Below are positions 35,313 through 46,388 of a stretch of DNA of 64,000 nt, piece after piece. The notes beneath the pieces were generated by a model. That model had not been told where the DNA came from. It worked only from the letters and a program-made list of their open reading frames with translations, and ran no database searches. Position numbers and translations under genes: made by a program. This stretch comes from Zoroaster sp. YZ-2022 (lineage: Eukaryota > Echinodermata > Asteroidea > Forcipulatida > Zoroasteridae). The stretch is from NCBI GenBank assembly GCA_029582265.1, contig CM055822.1, positions 4,833,057 to 4,897,056 on the forward strand, read 5' to 3'. Numbering within the stretch: position 1 is the stretch's first letter; the number at the start of each line of letters is the position of its first letter.

Positions 35313-36620
35313 TCAACTGGCGTAGTCGAATATGATGTTTCGAGCCTGATCTATTTCCCAAAATGTTGTTAAATTCCCGCGTAGATGATCACGTTGGCAG
35401 TTTCCTGTAGCGGAGAGGCAAAGTGCATTTCCAACCGTAGGTTCGTGTTTGACAAGGTTAAAGTGTCCACCAGAAGACAGGTCAGGGGTGAGATCAAAAG
35501 CGTACAGTGCATAGCCCTTTGGCGAAATCCACCGACTGATGTCATTGCCTTCATTCTGGTACACATTTATCTGTTCCCGAGAAGAGGTGTTGTATGCTCT
35601 GATGTAATTATTGGACGCATCGGAAAAGTTCGGTTTGAGGGAGTATACGGAATCTGATCTCCATCTAGGTACACCGTCAAAAGTTTGCGTTCAGATGCTG
35701 AAAGTTGGGTTCTTCGAGTAGTGTCCGTTGAACGTTACATTACTCACGCAGCCTATTACAATGCGTGTCGGAAGTTGTCCGAGAAAAGCGTAATCCTGAG
35801 TGAGTGTCAAGTTGCCTTTTGGGGTACAGAGATCATTTTGCAAAGGACGCGTTTGATGGACACTTTGCAGTTCCCCTTTTCTAATGCTTTGGCATGACCC
35901 AGCATGACCGCGGAGCCACTTTTACTTTTCTGACAAACATGGACGCGGCTTGAATCATTACCTTATAGGTAGGGTTGACCCGAAGCCATCAGGCAAAGCA
36001 TCGCTACTGCGTATAAGTTTGAGTCTAAGATCCACCCGTTTAGCATGTGTCTGTCTTGGAAGAAAATGTCACTGTGTATGGGACCAATCATATCCACCAC
36101 GCGGCTTCCTTTGATGTATTGATAGCGGGCCTTGAGTCCCTTGTTGACAGCGTCGTCTGCCGCTAGATCAGTGGTATCCATTTGTCCAGCTGTATCTTTG
36201 TAGAACAATGAAGAGGAAAGTTGGGAAGCCTTGGCATCGTGACCATAACTCAAAAGACTTAATCATGGCTCGGTAAGGGTAAGTGGGGAAGAAGCAGATA
36301 TATGATCGTTCAAGGTCACGTCGATCTGACTGAAGAGAGACTGCAAAACAGATTGACTGGACCAACCGAAGAGTCGTCTGTCAGATTCGTACCGTTAGCT
36401 TTTGACCACTTTGCTTTGATATAGAGTTGTGTTTGGGAAAGATCAACGTAGTCTTCCCCGGATCCAGGTATGAAAAATTCAATAGGCCCTCCATCAGAAA
36501 TGTTAGCAATGGATGAATTCAGTCCATTGACCCTTCTCGATACTAGTCTGGGTGGGAGGGGAGTGAAAATAAATCCAGTTTCCGGACTTGGCACTGCAGG
36601 AATGATCGTAGAAGAGACAT
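35313..36620 (-). pseudogene. Polinton major capsid protein, several frameshifts
   Basis: About 1.3 kb, matching a capsid of some 430 residues. Recognisable segments, in different frames, are PIEFFIPGSGEDYVDLSQTQ near 36480, SYGHDAKASQLSSSLFYKDT near 36210, KGSRVVDMIGPIHSDIFFQD near 36080, and GYALYAFDLTPDLSSGGH near 35490. I recognise these as the large jelly-roll capsid protein of Polinton-type elements, often annotated as F54H12.2-like in animal genomes. The first in-frame part reads upstream through a TTG; the likelier start is the ATG at 36618-36620 in a neighbouring frame. At least four frame changes and a missing C-terminal part of the middle region mark it as dead. Confidence 0.85.
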
Positions 36621-36649
36621 GCTGATGCCACAGAATTGTGCAGATAATA

Positions 36650-37072
36650 CTAATCAAAGATGTCAAGTGACCTTTCGCTCTCTTTGCTCGGCATAGAAGT
36701 GACCCGTCTGCCTTGTGTTTTTCGTTTTATAGACCTGCCACGCGTGACTCGGGTATTTAATACTTGAGGCTGTTTTGTCAGTTGACTTCCGGCCTCGGAG
36801 CCTAGCTTTCTTTGGCTGCTGATTTTATATTCTTTCCTTCCAGTGCATCTTTGGCGATGCCAACACCAGTGCGAAGAGCCTGCCGTCCAAACGTCTTCAA
36901 CCCAGCCTTTAAGAGAGGCATGGCCGAGACCTGAACAGGCCTCCCAAGATACCAACAAGTCCAAAACTGCGTTGCGTGCAGGTCCTTCAAACACAGGCAA
37001 CCCTTGACCCACTTGCTGTGTGTAGTAATCTTCATAGTGTTTAGAGTAGGGAATGTATTTAAGCTTCATCAT
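36650..37072 (-). pseudogene. Polinton minor virion-type protein with PYSKHYEDYYTQQ start
   Basis: Starts ATG at 37070-37072 with KYIPYSKHYEDYYTQQVGQG and LPVFEG, then changes frame; a second frame carries MPLLKAGLKTFGRQALRTGV and then basic SIKRKTQGRR. Short N-terminal aromatic motif, amphipathic glycine/alanine-rich middle and basic C-terminus are what I associate with the small capsid-associated (pVI-like) protein preceding the capsid gene in Polintons. Function is inferred from position and composition. Broken by at least one frameshift. Confidence 0.7.
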
Positions 37073-37077
37073 AGCGA

Positions 37078-37804
37078 TCAGTTGAAGTACGGTGAGCGCC
37101 GCCGTCTGAAGTGTAGTTTCACGATGACCCTACCGTTGATAAATGGAATGGGCTCGCCTGTGTCGTCTCTTATATCTATTTCAATGGTGTCAATGACCTT
37201 TTGTTTCAGAGGAATGTAATGAGGGTTGTCGTATATTTTGAAACGATATTCCATATTTTCCTTCCGCGTTCACGATCCGTACAAGGTGCCCTCTTATCAC
37301 CTACCGTGTTGTACTGGATAATATTTATACACGAACATGGAGTGAAATGGATGAACGTCCACAGTGTGAGGGGCTGTTTGGAGACCCATGATGCGGTCGT
37401 TGACATTGAACCCAAATAATGTCGCTAATCGGCCTTGAAAATCAAGCTTGCCCTTCTCGTGTTTTCGTCACAATTTTTGAATGTATTTATTGTACGATAT
37501 GGTGACTTGTCCGTCGTGATCGATAGGGGCTTAAAAGCTGATATAAGTTCTTTAGGCGTGGAATAGTAACCTCTGCGATTGTGTGCCCGTGTGGACCCCT
37601 GTGTTCCAGCGGTACATAATATATAATTTCATCTTGAATACATTGAGCCAACGGTGTGGATAGACGAACTCGGCCATGGCACTCTCCCCATTCTCCCGTT
37701 AACGAGAGAGGAGGCAAAATTACAAAGAAGTGAGCCAAAGTGTTATTGGGATGAATATTCATCGAGCTATTGCTTGGGAGCGTCACGCAAAATGCGGCCT
37801 CCAT
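37078..37804 (-). pseudogene. Polinton conserved minor protein (THLPSNSSMN-type N-terminus)
   Basis: ATG at 37802-37804, with FCVTLPSNSSMNIHPNNTLA then HFFVILPP and LTGEWGE near the start, a middle part in other frames, and KVIDTIEIDIRDDTGEPIPF with VIVKLHF near the end. The stop, at 37078-37080, lies 6 bp before the next gene. I recognise the pattern as a protein encoded next to the capsid genes in many animal Polintons, probably a penton-like or minor capsid component. The assignment to penton is uncertain. Confidence 0.7.
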
Positions 37805-37819
37805 GATTCATTCGTTTGC

Positions 37820-39050
37820 TTAAAATGGCACATGGCTGACGTCCTGGTTATCTTTATAGAGCGTGCAACTTGGACACCCAGTATGGCTGAATTTTTCCGG
37901 ATATCCAAACCCATTTCACCAAGTATTCGGGTTTCCCTGCCTTCTGGTTTTCAGGTATTTTTCAACTTTGTACAGGTCGTCCTTCTGAACTGCATGTTGT
38001 AGTTCTTGCTCGTAGAAAGTTCCCTCCACCGTTTCCTCATAATCGTTCAACGTACACAGGGGGTAGCGAGGATTCTGGCGTTGATGGTAAACAGTTCGGT
38101 GGTCCAGCTTGGTAAATAATCCTTACGGAAAGGCCTGGCGGCCATGCTGATGGAACCGCATCTCCAACCTCGAACTTGAAGACAGTTTTAGGGGGTTGGA
38201 GTCAGTACAACGCCTGTCTTATTCGATCGACATTGAAGTATTGACTGACGCCGGGGTGGCTTTTATACTTCTGTGAAACGAATGATTGTAGCCAGAAAAT
38301 GCGGGAGGACCTTTGTATACTGGTACGTGTTGTTGGCCGTGAAATATTTCCACATTTTTGTCTTCAGTGTTCTGTTAAATCTTCAACAATGCTGGCTTTT
38401 GGTTTCATTATTGGTAGAAGAAGTAGATATTCGTTTTCTTGAGAAAAGACTGAAACTTTCATTGATAAATTGTACCCCCTTTATCGGTCTGAAGCAGACG
38501 CGGCTTTCTCCTCCTTTAAAAATCTTTGAAGGCTTTCACCAGTTGTCCCAGTCTTATCTTTCAGAGGAACGACCCACGCATACTTCGAAAAGACATCGAT
38601 GCACGTCAGCAAATACCTGTACCCTCGATTGTGTTCTTTGAGCGAGGACATATCACCAAATCTGCTCTCGCCATTGGTGATCGATGCCGCACTTCGACCC
38701 TATTTCTTTAAAATTTCTCCTGCATTGGTTTCAACGTAGGTCGGCTGTTCCTGCAACCATACAGTTATCTGTTTTTGTGACATTGATGCCGTCTCTTACT
38801 GCAGCGCGGTAAACAGCCTCCACACCACCAAAGTGGCGGGGTGTTTGGGGTCGTAACACCTTTCAGGTATGCCTCCGCCATCGGTAGAATCCGAGTTTGT
38901 AATGATGACGGTGCTTTGACAATGCCCATGTGCAACGGATTTTCTTAAGAAAGTGTTAGTCCACAGTTTGACTTGGGAGGACAACAGTCCATGGTGAACG
39001 AAAACACAAATGACAAGAAAGACTCGATACATCTTTAATATGGAGTCCAT
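37820..39050 (-). pseudogene. Polinton retrovirus-like integrase with C-terminal chromodomain, frameshifted
   Basis: Segments of one integrase are spread over three minus-strand frames from about 38,890 to 37,820. Visible pieces include CYDPKHPAT and AVYRAAVRDG (N-terminal region), a DVFSKYAW-like core segment near 38580, QTDKGVQFINESFSLF near 38480 (second catalytic region), and VEKYLKTRRQG with VKWVGYPEKF near 37920, which looks like a chromodomain. Such integrases insert the element and produce 6-bp duplications, matching the AAGGCC flanks. The upstream ATG at 39050 adds a hydrophobic stretch of doubtful relevance. Many shifts and stops exclude activity. Confidence 0.8.
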
Positions 39051-39264
39051 TTCGGGGTGGCTTGTTTACGGTTCTTCTTTTTTTTCTTACCTCGAAGGAA
39101 GGGGTGATAGATGTAGTCATAAACAGTCGAGGTAGACCGAACGACTCTCAGGGTACCCTTTCAGCTCAGCTTAAATTTAGTAGGATAGTGGTGACGGGTT
39201 CTCGTTCTAACTTGGGTGGTTCTCCGGGTGTTCGCTCTAACTTGGGCTGGTCTTTGATTCATCA

Positions 39265-39511
39265 CTATTCATTTGTAAGTTCATGGTTAAGGGCCTTCCT
39301 CTGCCGATTTAAAATGATGTACCTCTGAAGTGTCTGATGATACAGCTTCATTTTCTCGTCTGTGATATCCCGCCTTTCGAGCAGAGTCCTCATGTTCCTC
39401 GTCCAAACCGTGCACTACACGCGTTGTTGGAGTTTGTTCTAGCAGTCTTGCAGCTTGCAGTTGCGGAAAGTGTTCGTGGGGAACAAGTACCATTTTCTTG
39501 GTGTGCTGCAT
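39265..39511 (-). pseudogene. Polinton conserved hypothetical protein, frameshifted
   Basis: ATG at 39509-39511, two bases after the stop of the upstream gene. Begins MQHTKKMVLVPHEHFPQLQ, continues to VVHGLDEE, where a one-base shift occurs near 39400; the next frame reads RTLLERRDITDEKMKLYHQT and ends NHELTNE with a TAG at 39265-39267. I recognise the MVLVP start followed by a helical LYHQTLQRY segment as a Polinton-associated protein without known function. Confidence 0.62.
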
Positions 39512-39513
39512 CG

Positions 39514-39834
39514 TTACTTGAAGAGCAGACCGGCAAGTGCACTCAGAATAGGGGTCAGCAATGCACCCAGGAATCCACATTTTGATGAAGAATTTTTTTC
39601 TTCTTCTGGACGCTAAGTTTTTTGGTGGCGAGGGCTCTGATGTGATGCTTGTATTTATTTAGTTTTCTTTTGTCGGCGGTTTCAAACTTATGTTCCCATT
39701 GAGGATGTTGAGGCACTCACACACACAAGCGATAAGTTCTTACTGGCTCCCTGGATCACACCCTGACGCTTGCTTGGTATTTCCTTTGCTAGGACTTGTA
39801 GGTACGGAGCGTGGTTCCGCACGCGGTTAGACAT
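39514..39834 (-). pseudogene. Polinton small basic protein with hydrophobic C-terminus
   Basis: ATG at 39832-39834; the stop TAA at 39514-39516. It reads SNRVRNHAPYLQVLAKEIPS, then, after a frameshift, KRKLNKYKHHIRALATKKLS with VQKKKKIL, and ends GFLGALLTPILSALAGLLFK. A Lys/Arg-rich body with a hydrophobic GFLG-type tail is a recurrent small Polinton/adintovirus-type protein, probably DNA-condensing or virion core. The role is inferred. At least one frameshift. Confidence 0.65.
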
Positions 39835-39955
39835 CTTCAAATGAATGACGTGCTCGGATCTTCACTTCATTTATACCTTCGGGACATACACAATTGGTTC
39901 TCACCCGAAAAATGTGGGTCCTAGTCTCATTTCCTCGGACGTTTCGGGTTTTAGA

Positions 39956-40487
39956 TCAATGAAAAGGTAACCGTAGGGTGGTAAAGCGGCATCTCTTGGT
40001 AGGTTCAATGACCATGAACTTTGATTTGGGATACATTTGTTTTGCCAGATGGTTTATCTGGGAAGCGTCCCCTAGGATTTTGAAGAGGATCAGGTGCGTT
40101 GAGACTAATCGTGCATTTCGCCCTGATGAAATAAATTTTGGAGAATCAACACAATGGAAAGATTTCATGATGACTGCCCTTGGTAAAAGCTCTGTAATTC
40201 GTTTGCTGTTGCCAGTTTCAGACATGAGATCATCGATCACTATCATATTGTTCATGGATCGATGCATTTTCGTGAAGGTCATCTGGAATACCTTCCACAA
40301 ATTGTATATTACGAACCACGTTTGCCAAATGAGCGTAAGCATGTTGAAATCTCCGTAGCACCACACGATGTTGTCTGGTGGAGGTTCGATTACCTTTTTC
40401 ATCCGCTGGAACCAGCAAACGTTTTACGAACTGAGTTTTGCCTGAGCTGGTTGGTCCTGCTATCACCATGGGAAAGGGATGTTTCAT
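39956..40487 (-). pseudogene. Polinton DNA-packaging ATPase (FtsK/HerA-type), frameshifted
   Basis: ATG at 40485-40487. The first 85 codons contain the P-loop, VIAGPTSSGKTQFVKRLL, near the N-terminus; a shift follows near 40400, and the next frames contain NMIVIDDLMSE, the Walker B strand with two acidic residues, then SPKFISSGRNARLVSTHLIL and DASQINHLAKQMYP. Order and spacing match the A32-like packaging ATPases of Polintons and large DNA viruses, which pump DNA into capsids. About 175 codons remain, shorter than intact relatives. It is the first of the virion-gene block in transcription order. Confidence 0.84.
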
Positions 40488-40728
40488 TGCGGGTTCATAG
40501 TATGAAATGAATACAGAGAGGATCGAACTGGTTTAAGTATGACCTAGGCTTAGGAAATAAATAAGTCAGATAACATACTTTTTTTCTTCCTTTTTTCACA
40601 AGAACAGACCAATAATTTATTTCAACTGCAACCCAAAAAGGAATGATAAAATAGCTATTCAACTAAATTTATTTTAGTGTTTAGAAACATGTCCCGTACA
40701 AAGTGTTAACTTTATTGACTTATTTGTT

Positions 40729-40732
<4 letters not shown>

Positions 40733-40810
<78 letters not shown>
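40733..40810. repeat. (TTA)n microsatellite in the Polinton
   Basis: About 25 TTA units between the ATPase gene and the unknown gene. Confidence 0.92.
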
Positions 40811-40812
<2 letters not shown>

Positions 40813-41190
40813 AAGTTCATAGCGGGTCAAACCACATAATAACCACGACCACATTATTACAAAACACAAAGTGAGCAAAATATTTGACCAATCCACATAT
40901 TAACCACTTTTTGTTATTATGTGGGATTTTGAGGTTTTGCCCATCCACAAATGAATTCTTTCTGCGCTTTTTCAGTTTATCAATGTTTTCTAATGAATTG
41001 TACATGTTCAAAGTTTTAACAACAGACTTAAAGATCGAAAACTTTAATGAATGGAAATTTCTCAAAATGTTTTTCTCAACATTGTAACTTATAAACAACT
41101 ATTTTTTATTCCAAAGGTCCACGTTCAAATTAACAATTCAATCATTAAATTATTTGGTGTCCTTTAGTATCTGTAATAGAAGAACTATCT
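40811..41190. other. Polinton non-coding segment with an inverted partner near the left TIR
   Basis: At 40826-40880 the words TCAAACCACATAATAACC, CGACCACATTATTACAAAAC and ACAAAGTGAGCAAAAT recur in reverse complement at about 33440-33515, that is, at the other side of the coding block. No coding sequence was recognised. This may be a subterminal repeat or a deletion scar where a polymerase gene was lost. Confidence 0.5.
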
Positions 41191-41625
41191 TCAAAATACA
41201 ACAACAACATATGGCAAATTGATAATACTTATTGCAGATGAATGAACTAAAACAATCGTCTTCAACCTTGCGTTCTGTTCAAAGTGTTCAATTAAACAAG
41301 TCCATTTAATTCCATGACCTCGTTCACGACATGAAACGGAGGAATTCCGAGTTTTATCGTCGAAAGTGTCAACAAGGTTCAGAGTTCCATTCTGATGTTC
41401 AGAGTTCCATTCATTCAGAATATCAGTTATGATAGAGTACACGTCCTCGTCCATTCCATCGTAAGCTCCAACACCAACATGATGTGCTACTGAGCCAAAC
41501 ACAGCACAAACATGGCTCGGCTGAATGTATTGTTCTGCTTCTTCGAAGTGGTCATCCACGAAATCTTCAAGGTGGTACTCAGGAGTTCGCCAAAACAGAC
41601 ACTGTGATCCCGCTGCCTTGGCCAA
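41191..41625 (-). pseudogene. Unknown Polinton gene, acidic protein
   Basis: An open frame of about 144 codons begins directly after a stop and has no ATG at its start, so the true N-terminus is probably in another frame. It includes EYHLEDFVDDHFEEAEQYIQ, VGAYDGMDEDVYSIITDIL and GHGIKWTCLIEHFEQ. It is rich in Asp/Glu with aromatic residues. I do not recognise the family. It lies between the ATPase and the PC4-like gene on the same strand, so it is probably an element gene rather than host sequence. Confidence 0.5.
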
Positions 41626-41841
41626 TCAAACTCACACCTTCTGCAAGGTAGACTCTGTTGAACTGCATAACTTATTCTGATGATGTGATCCGTGACGATT
41701 TGTCATCACTTGTTTCACAAGTGTCCTGATTTTCTTGCGCTTCAACACATTCTCCTCACCTCCCATGTCGTGCTCTTCATCATCTGCAACAGGTAGACAA
41801 TACCATTCAGTTAATCAACAGTTAACATCTTTGTTAATCAG

Positions 41842-42318
41842 CTAAACTTGAAAGATGGCTTTAGTGATGGCGGTACTCTGTTGTTTGAGCTGACCCCACT
41901 GCTCCACGGTGAGATTAATTCTCTTGCCAGTAAGCAATTTGTTTCGCTGGAATTTAAATAGTACTCTTATGTTAATGTAGGTGCGACCCTTGAAACGCTT
42001 GACAACAGCATATCGCTCACCTCCGATTTGAAATCTCACCGCCTTCTTGTCGTTCTCTTCCTGTTGTTCATCCGGTGGAGTACAGCTTGCGCTTTGACTC
42101 CCCGCCTTCCTTTACATTCTCTGGGAGATTAGTTCTACTCTAGGGTTGATGCTCGGTGTCAGCAGCTAATCCTTGGTTAATTGTTCAACAGCAGCAGACA
42201 AAACATCAACAGTGGTGGATGTGGCTGCAACATCCGTTGCTCACGCAGATAAGTCGATGAACTGGGCAGATCCCACGAGGTCTCTCGTGTGAGCTTGTTG
42301 TAAAATAGCTCTTGCCAT
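41842..42318 (-). pseudogene. PC4-like ssDNA-binding protein gene inside the Polinton
   Basis: The last 65 codons are open and read RFQIGGERYAVVKRFKGRTY, then INIRVLFKF and INLTVEQWGQLKQQ, which fits the PC4/p15 (SUB1) domain: a beta sheet with a K-G-x-x-x-I-N-I-R turn followed by the E-Q-W-x-x-L-K helix. PC4 binds single-stranded DNA and acts in transcription and replication. The N-terminal part, from the ATG at 42316-42318 (MARAILQQAHTRDLVGSAQF), is in frame-shifted pieces with at least two stops. About 160 codons in all. Such a gene could supply a ssDNA-binding protein for element replication; this is inference. Confidence 0.68.
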
Positions 42319-43544
42319 GGTGTGTCACACTCTGGCTTCGCACCACCCAGCATCTATCATGTCGGGAGGAATGAGTTTCCTCCTTCTCGATGCGTGCCCC
42401 ATCGGTCGGTGGTGGTGGTGGTGGCCGGAGTCGACGGCAACGCCATCGCGCCAGGTGCGGGAACCACAGGTGGGCATCGGGGTCGATACAGGCTCACCGT
42501 TCTGCGTTAAGGCTCAAGTAAGGGTGTCCAACCATTGTCGTTTGTCGACCGTTCACAATACAAGTAGCGTATACGAGCGACAATGCAATGTTCTTGAAGA
42601 GAATATTGGTGAAAATATGAGAGTTTGGATTAAAACTCCGTCTTTATTACTCTACCATCCTTCGCGTCGCCGAAACAACCAATCACAAAGAGTGTGTGGT
42701 TGCTCCATAAACAATGCGCAAACATTCAACCAATCAACGATGTCCATTCTATTTTAAAGCTGTATACACAAGCATGATCATAGCATTGTTTACAAGGAGT
42801 GTAGACCTTAATCCCTGTAAAATTCAGTGTGAGTTGACTTTATTTTAATTCTCACAAAAACATGTTTTAAATTACATAAATTTGGATTGAGTAGCTTATA
42901 AATGTATACAATTTAGTTATTGAATTTAGAAATAAAAAAATAAAAAATTAAGCTAGACGAAAGAAAAATTTTATAAATAAACAAATTATTTTATGTCAGA
43001 TTAAAATAATTTCTAGAATTAACGTTACTGTTAACGTTACTGTTAAAGTATGAGATTTAAAAAAAATTGTTTACAGGGACATCATGCATCACACTTATCC
43101 TCTTACCAATAGACAAAGTTACTATTAAAAACACAGACATACACAGGTCGTGCATGTTTTTTTCATGCCGCTTTAGGTTGTCGGTGTTTTGTGTGGTGGA
43201 GAGAGTAGTGTACAGTTTGTGTGGCGGGAGTCACGCGCGCCCAGACGTGTCTCAACCCGTATTTTGTGTGCAGCAAATCATTCCCCCTTTGTGGTTCGGA
43301 GCAGAGGTGGGATTGAGGATTATTGAGGATTATAGGACGCGCGCGGCAGACGTGTATCAACATGAAAAATTTCAATCATGTATACAGCAAATGGACCTGC
43401 GTTGTGGCGCAGCGTGGTGCATTGTGGTGCATTGCCATTACAAACTGCACAAAATCACTGCAGACAAACCGCACACTGTGGAGGTGGAGCAGTGGTAACA
43501 TATATATATACAGTTTTGGTGGAGGGAGTCACGCAAAGGGTATA

Positions 43545-44127
43545 CAGGGTGTCCCCCATAAAAGTATACCGAGATAAAAATTACTGTAATGGCAAAAACC
43601 CTTTATATATGGGAAAGAGAAATATATCTCTAGAAAGGGCAGAATGTCCTCTTTGCAATGGTATACAACTTGGATGTTATTGACACAGATGAGTGAACAA
43701 ATTAGACAGATGTTAAGGGTACTGAAAGCAGGACTGTGACAAGTTTGCATATTTGAACAACAAAGGTCCAAAAAGCATTTTAAAAACCTGCACATTAAAC
43801 TTTGAGGTAAGTAGCGAAAACAAAGCAGATTATATTGTTTTAGGTACAACTTGTTTTCAAGAATGTGTTGAAAAAACAAAGGCATTTGGTATTCTGCACA
43901 CTTGCATGGTTGAGATTTGTTATTCAAATATGCAAACTTGTCACAGTCCTGCTTTCAGTTTCTTAACATCTGTCTAATTTGTTCACTCATCTGTGTCAAT
44001 AACATCACAAGTTGTATACCATTGCAAAGAGGACATTCTGCCTTTCTAGAGATATATTTCTTTCCCATATAAAGTAGTTTTGCCATTACAGTAATTTTAT
44101 CTCGGTATACTTTTATGGGACACCCTG
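43545..44127. mobile_element. Mariner-type MITE with about 200-bp inverted ends
   Basis: Starts CAGGGTGTCCC and ends GGGACACCCTG, flanked by TA on both sides (43543-43544, 44128-44129). Both arms continue as imperfect complements for about 200 bp (for example ATAAAAGTATACCGAGATAA and its complement at 44090). No transposase; non-autonomous Tc1/mariner type. Confidence 0.88.
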
Positions 44128-44573
44128 TATATATATATATAAAACACATATGTGTATATGTTTACTATACCTCATACATATTCATGATCGAGAGCCGAAT
44201 TTCACTGGTCCATTCACCGTCACGTGCCAGATGCTATTTTTGTTGTTTACCTGCGTCCGCGAGTCGAGTATTCACGCACAGGGTAAATACGCATGCGCAG
44301 TAGTGCGTAGTCGACTGTCGCATCGGGGACCGGGAACACTAGTCCGGCGGGGAAATAGTCCTTAACGATCTGTTCCCGCATCCGGGAACATGCCAGCGGG
44401 AACAGTAGTACGCACGCGCGAATATTGCCTTTAGCTAGCTAGCTAGCTAGCTACATACATACACATGAAAAGATGGCGGCACACGTAAATGTAAATTGCG
44501 TTTTATTTCACAGTGGTTATATTGCCTTTCCCTGCTTCTTATTGTAATGGCAACCGAATATGTATGAGGTAGA

Positions 44574-44725
44574 ACAGATATAACATGAAGATTTCAGGAT
44601 ACGATTCCTCGGTTGAGTTAGTTGAGAATTAGTTCCTCGGCTTCGCCTCGGGAACTAGTTTCTCAACTTCCAATACCTCGGGGAGCTAATATCGACTGTC
44701 CACCCTCAAACCATGTTATATCTGT
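44574..44725. mobile_element. Small foldback with ACAGATATAACATG ends
   Basis: ACAGATATAACATG at 44574 is the exact complement of CATGTTATATCTGT ending at 44725. The middle has an internal GTTCCTCGG...CCTCGGGAAC pairing. It seems to sit inside a larger insertion starting near 44160, since CCTCATACATATTC there is complemented by GAATATGTATGAGG at 44556. Confidence 0.62.
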
Positions 44726-45104
44726 ATAATATGTATATGTGAATATATGCAGTATTTTGTGGAGGGTGGTGTATTGTGGTACATTGCCATTACAAACTGC
44801 ACAAAATCACTGCAGACAAACTGCACACTGTGGAGGTGGAGCAGTGGTAACACAATTTTTTTTACTTGGCCGAAATGACGTCAGTATTTTGTGAGGAGGG
44901 AGTAAGTATTTTGTGTGCAGTTTTGTGGAGGAGTCACGCGCGCAGCATTACGTGCCCTTTTTGTAATGTATGACGTAAATCGACCTGCTTTGTGGAGGTG
45001 GTTGTGCAGTTTGTGCGGAATTCATCACAACCACAAACTGACTGCACACAAACTGCACACAACCACCTCCACAAAGCAGGTCAATTTACGCCATACATAC
45101 TACT

Positions 45105-46349
45105 AAGGCCCCAAAGCGCCTCCAAGGCATGCTCCTACGTCTCCAGAAATATGACTTCACAATCACTTACTGCCCGCGAAAGGAAATGTACCTAGCCGAT
45201 GCATTATCACGAGCTGTTGCCAAGGAGATTTTGAGGAAGTGAATATATGGTATCATACTTACCCATGCGTGAAGAGAGACTGGCTCAAATACAAAGGGAG
45301 ACCGCAAAGGACGACAACTTGCAGCTCCTGAAACACACCATTACCCAAGGATGGCCGGATGAACGAAACCAACTGCCTGAGCAGCTAAAGCCATACTACT
45401 GCTACCGCGATGAGCTGGCAGTACAATATGGTATGATTTTCAGAGGCGATAGAGTGGTCACACCTGAAACACTAAGAAAAAGAGATGAAATCCAAAGTCC
45501 ACTCATCACACTTGGGCACAGACGGTTGCCTAGGGCGAGCACGCCAAAGCCTATTCTGGCCAGGAATGACAGTGAGATAAAACATCATCAGCACATGTGA
45601 TGTGTGTCGCCTGATGGAGACAAAGCAGCAAAAAGAGAGCTTGATCTCCATGTCCCATCAAGACCGTGGGAACGAGTTGGAACTGACCTGTTCTCTTTGA
45701 ATTCCAAGGACTATTTAATCACAGTGATTACTTTAGCAATTTCGGGAGGTTGACAACCTTCCAGACACAAGAAAAGCCACCGTCATTCGGGAAAACCAAA
45801 GGACATTTTTCTCGCTATGGCACCCCTACCCAGCTAGTGAATGACAATGGACCACAGTTCACCTCCGCACTCTTCAGCCAATTCTCAAAGGAATGGGATT
45901 TTGAACATCTTTGCAGTAGCCCAGGAAACAGCAAAGCTAATGGCAAAGCAGAATCTGCTGCGAAAACAGCAAACGACTTCTCATCAAGAGTGCAAAGTCA
46001 CACTGATCCCACATGGCACTCTTGGACCACCGAAACACACCAACACAAGGGCTTGCCACAAGTCCTGCAATAAAGACTCATGAACCGACGCACGAGAACT
46101 TTGCTACCGATGACTGCAAACCCGTTAAAACCTGTTATCGACGAGCGGACCGCATGAAACAACGCGTGTACAAACAGGCTGAAAACTTCAATAAACCAGC
46201 CAAGACGCTCCAACCACTGGAAGAGGGAGACACGGTACGCATGCAACCCCTGGTCCAAGGACAGAAAGGCTGGGACAAGGCCGTAGTTACGCGCAGACTT
46301 GATCACCGATCATATATTGTCGAAACCCCTACTGGAGTGTATCGTCGCA

Positions 46350-46350
<1 letters not shown>
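45105..46350 (+). pseudogene. Ty3/Gypsy pol, 3' part: end of RNase H and integrase
   Basis: Continues the domain cut off at 32046: PKRLQGMLLRLQKYDFTIT and YCPRKEMYLADALSRA, then integrase. The zinc-binding N-terminal region is represented by EERLAQIQRETAKDDNLQLL and VQYGMIFRGDRVVTPETLRK; the catalytic core by YGTPTQLVNDNGPQFTSALF and a following SSPGNSKANGKAESAAKTA (last catalytic Glu region); the C-terminal domain by KPAKTLQPLEEGDTVRMQP and YIVETPTGVYRRN. Several frameshifts and a deletion in the core make it inactive. The plus orientation is opposite to the Polinton genes. No long terminal repeat was identified. Confidence 0.87.

Positions 46351-46387
<37 letters not shown>
46351..46387. 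repeat. (TTA)n tail between Gypsy remnant and LINE fragment
   Basis: Eleven or twelve units; read on the minus strand it is a (TAA)n tail of the adjoining LINE fragment. Confidence 0.85.

Positions 46388-46388
<1 letters not shown>

Larger units (their letters stand above)
42834..45104. repeat. Right terminal inverted repeat of the Polinton, with later insertions
   Basis: Reverse complement of the left TIR, split by a mariner MITE (43545-44127) and a second foread-type insertion (about 44160-44735). The outer end, 44740-45104, carries the same TACTTGGCCGAAATGACGTC and GGAGGTGGAGCAGTGGTAAC blocks as the left end, and a long inverted repeat at the very tip. Confidence 0.86.

Noticed and set aside
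38273..38711. Plus-strand open frames of up to 122 codons
   Set aside because: They overlap the minus-strand integrase, whose motifs are recognisable; the plus-strand products match nothing.
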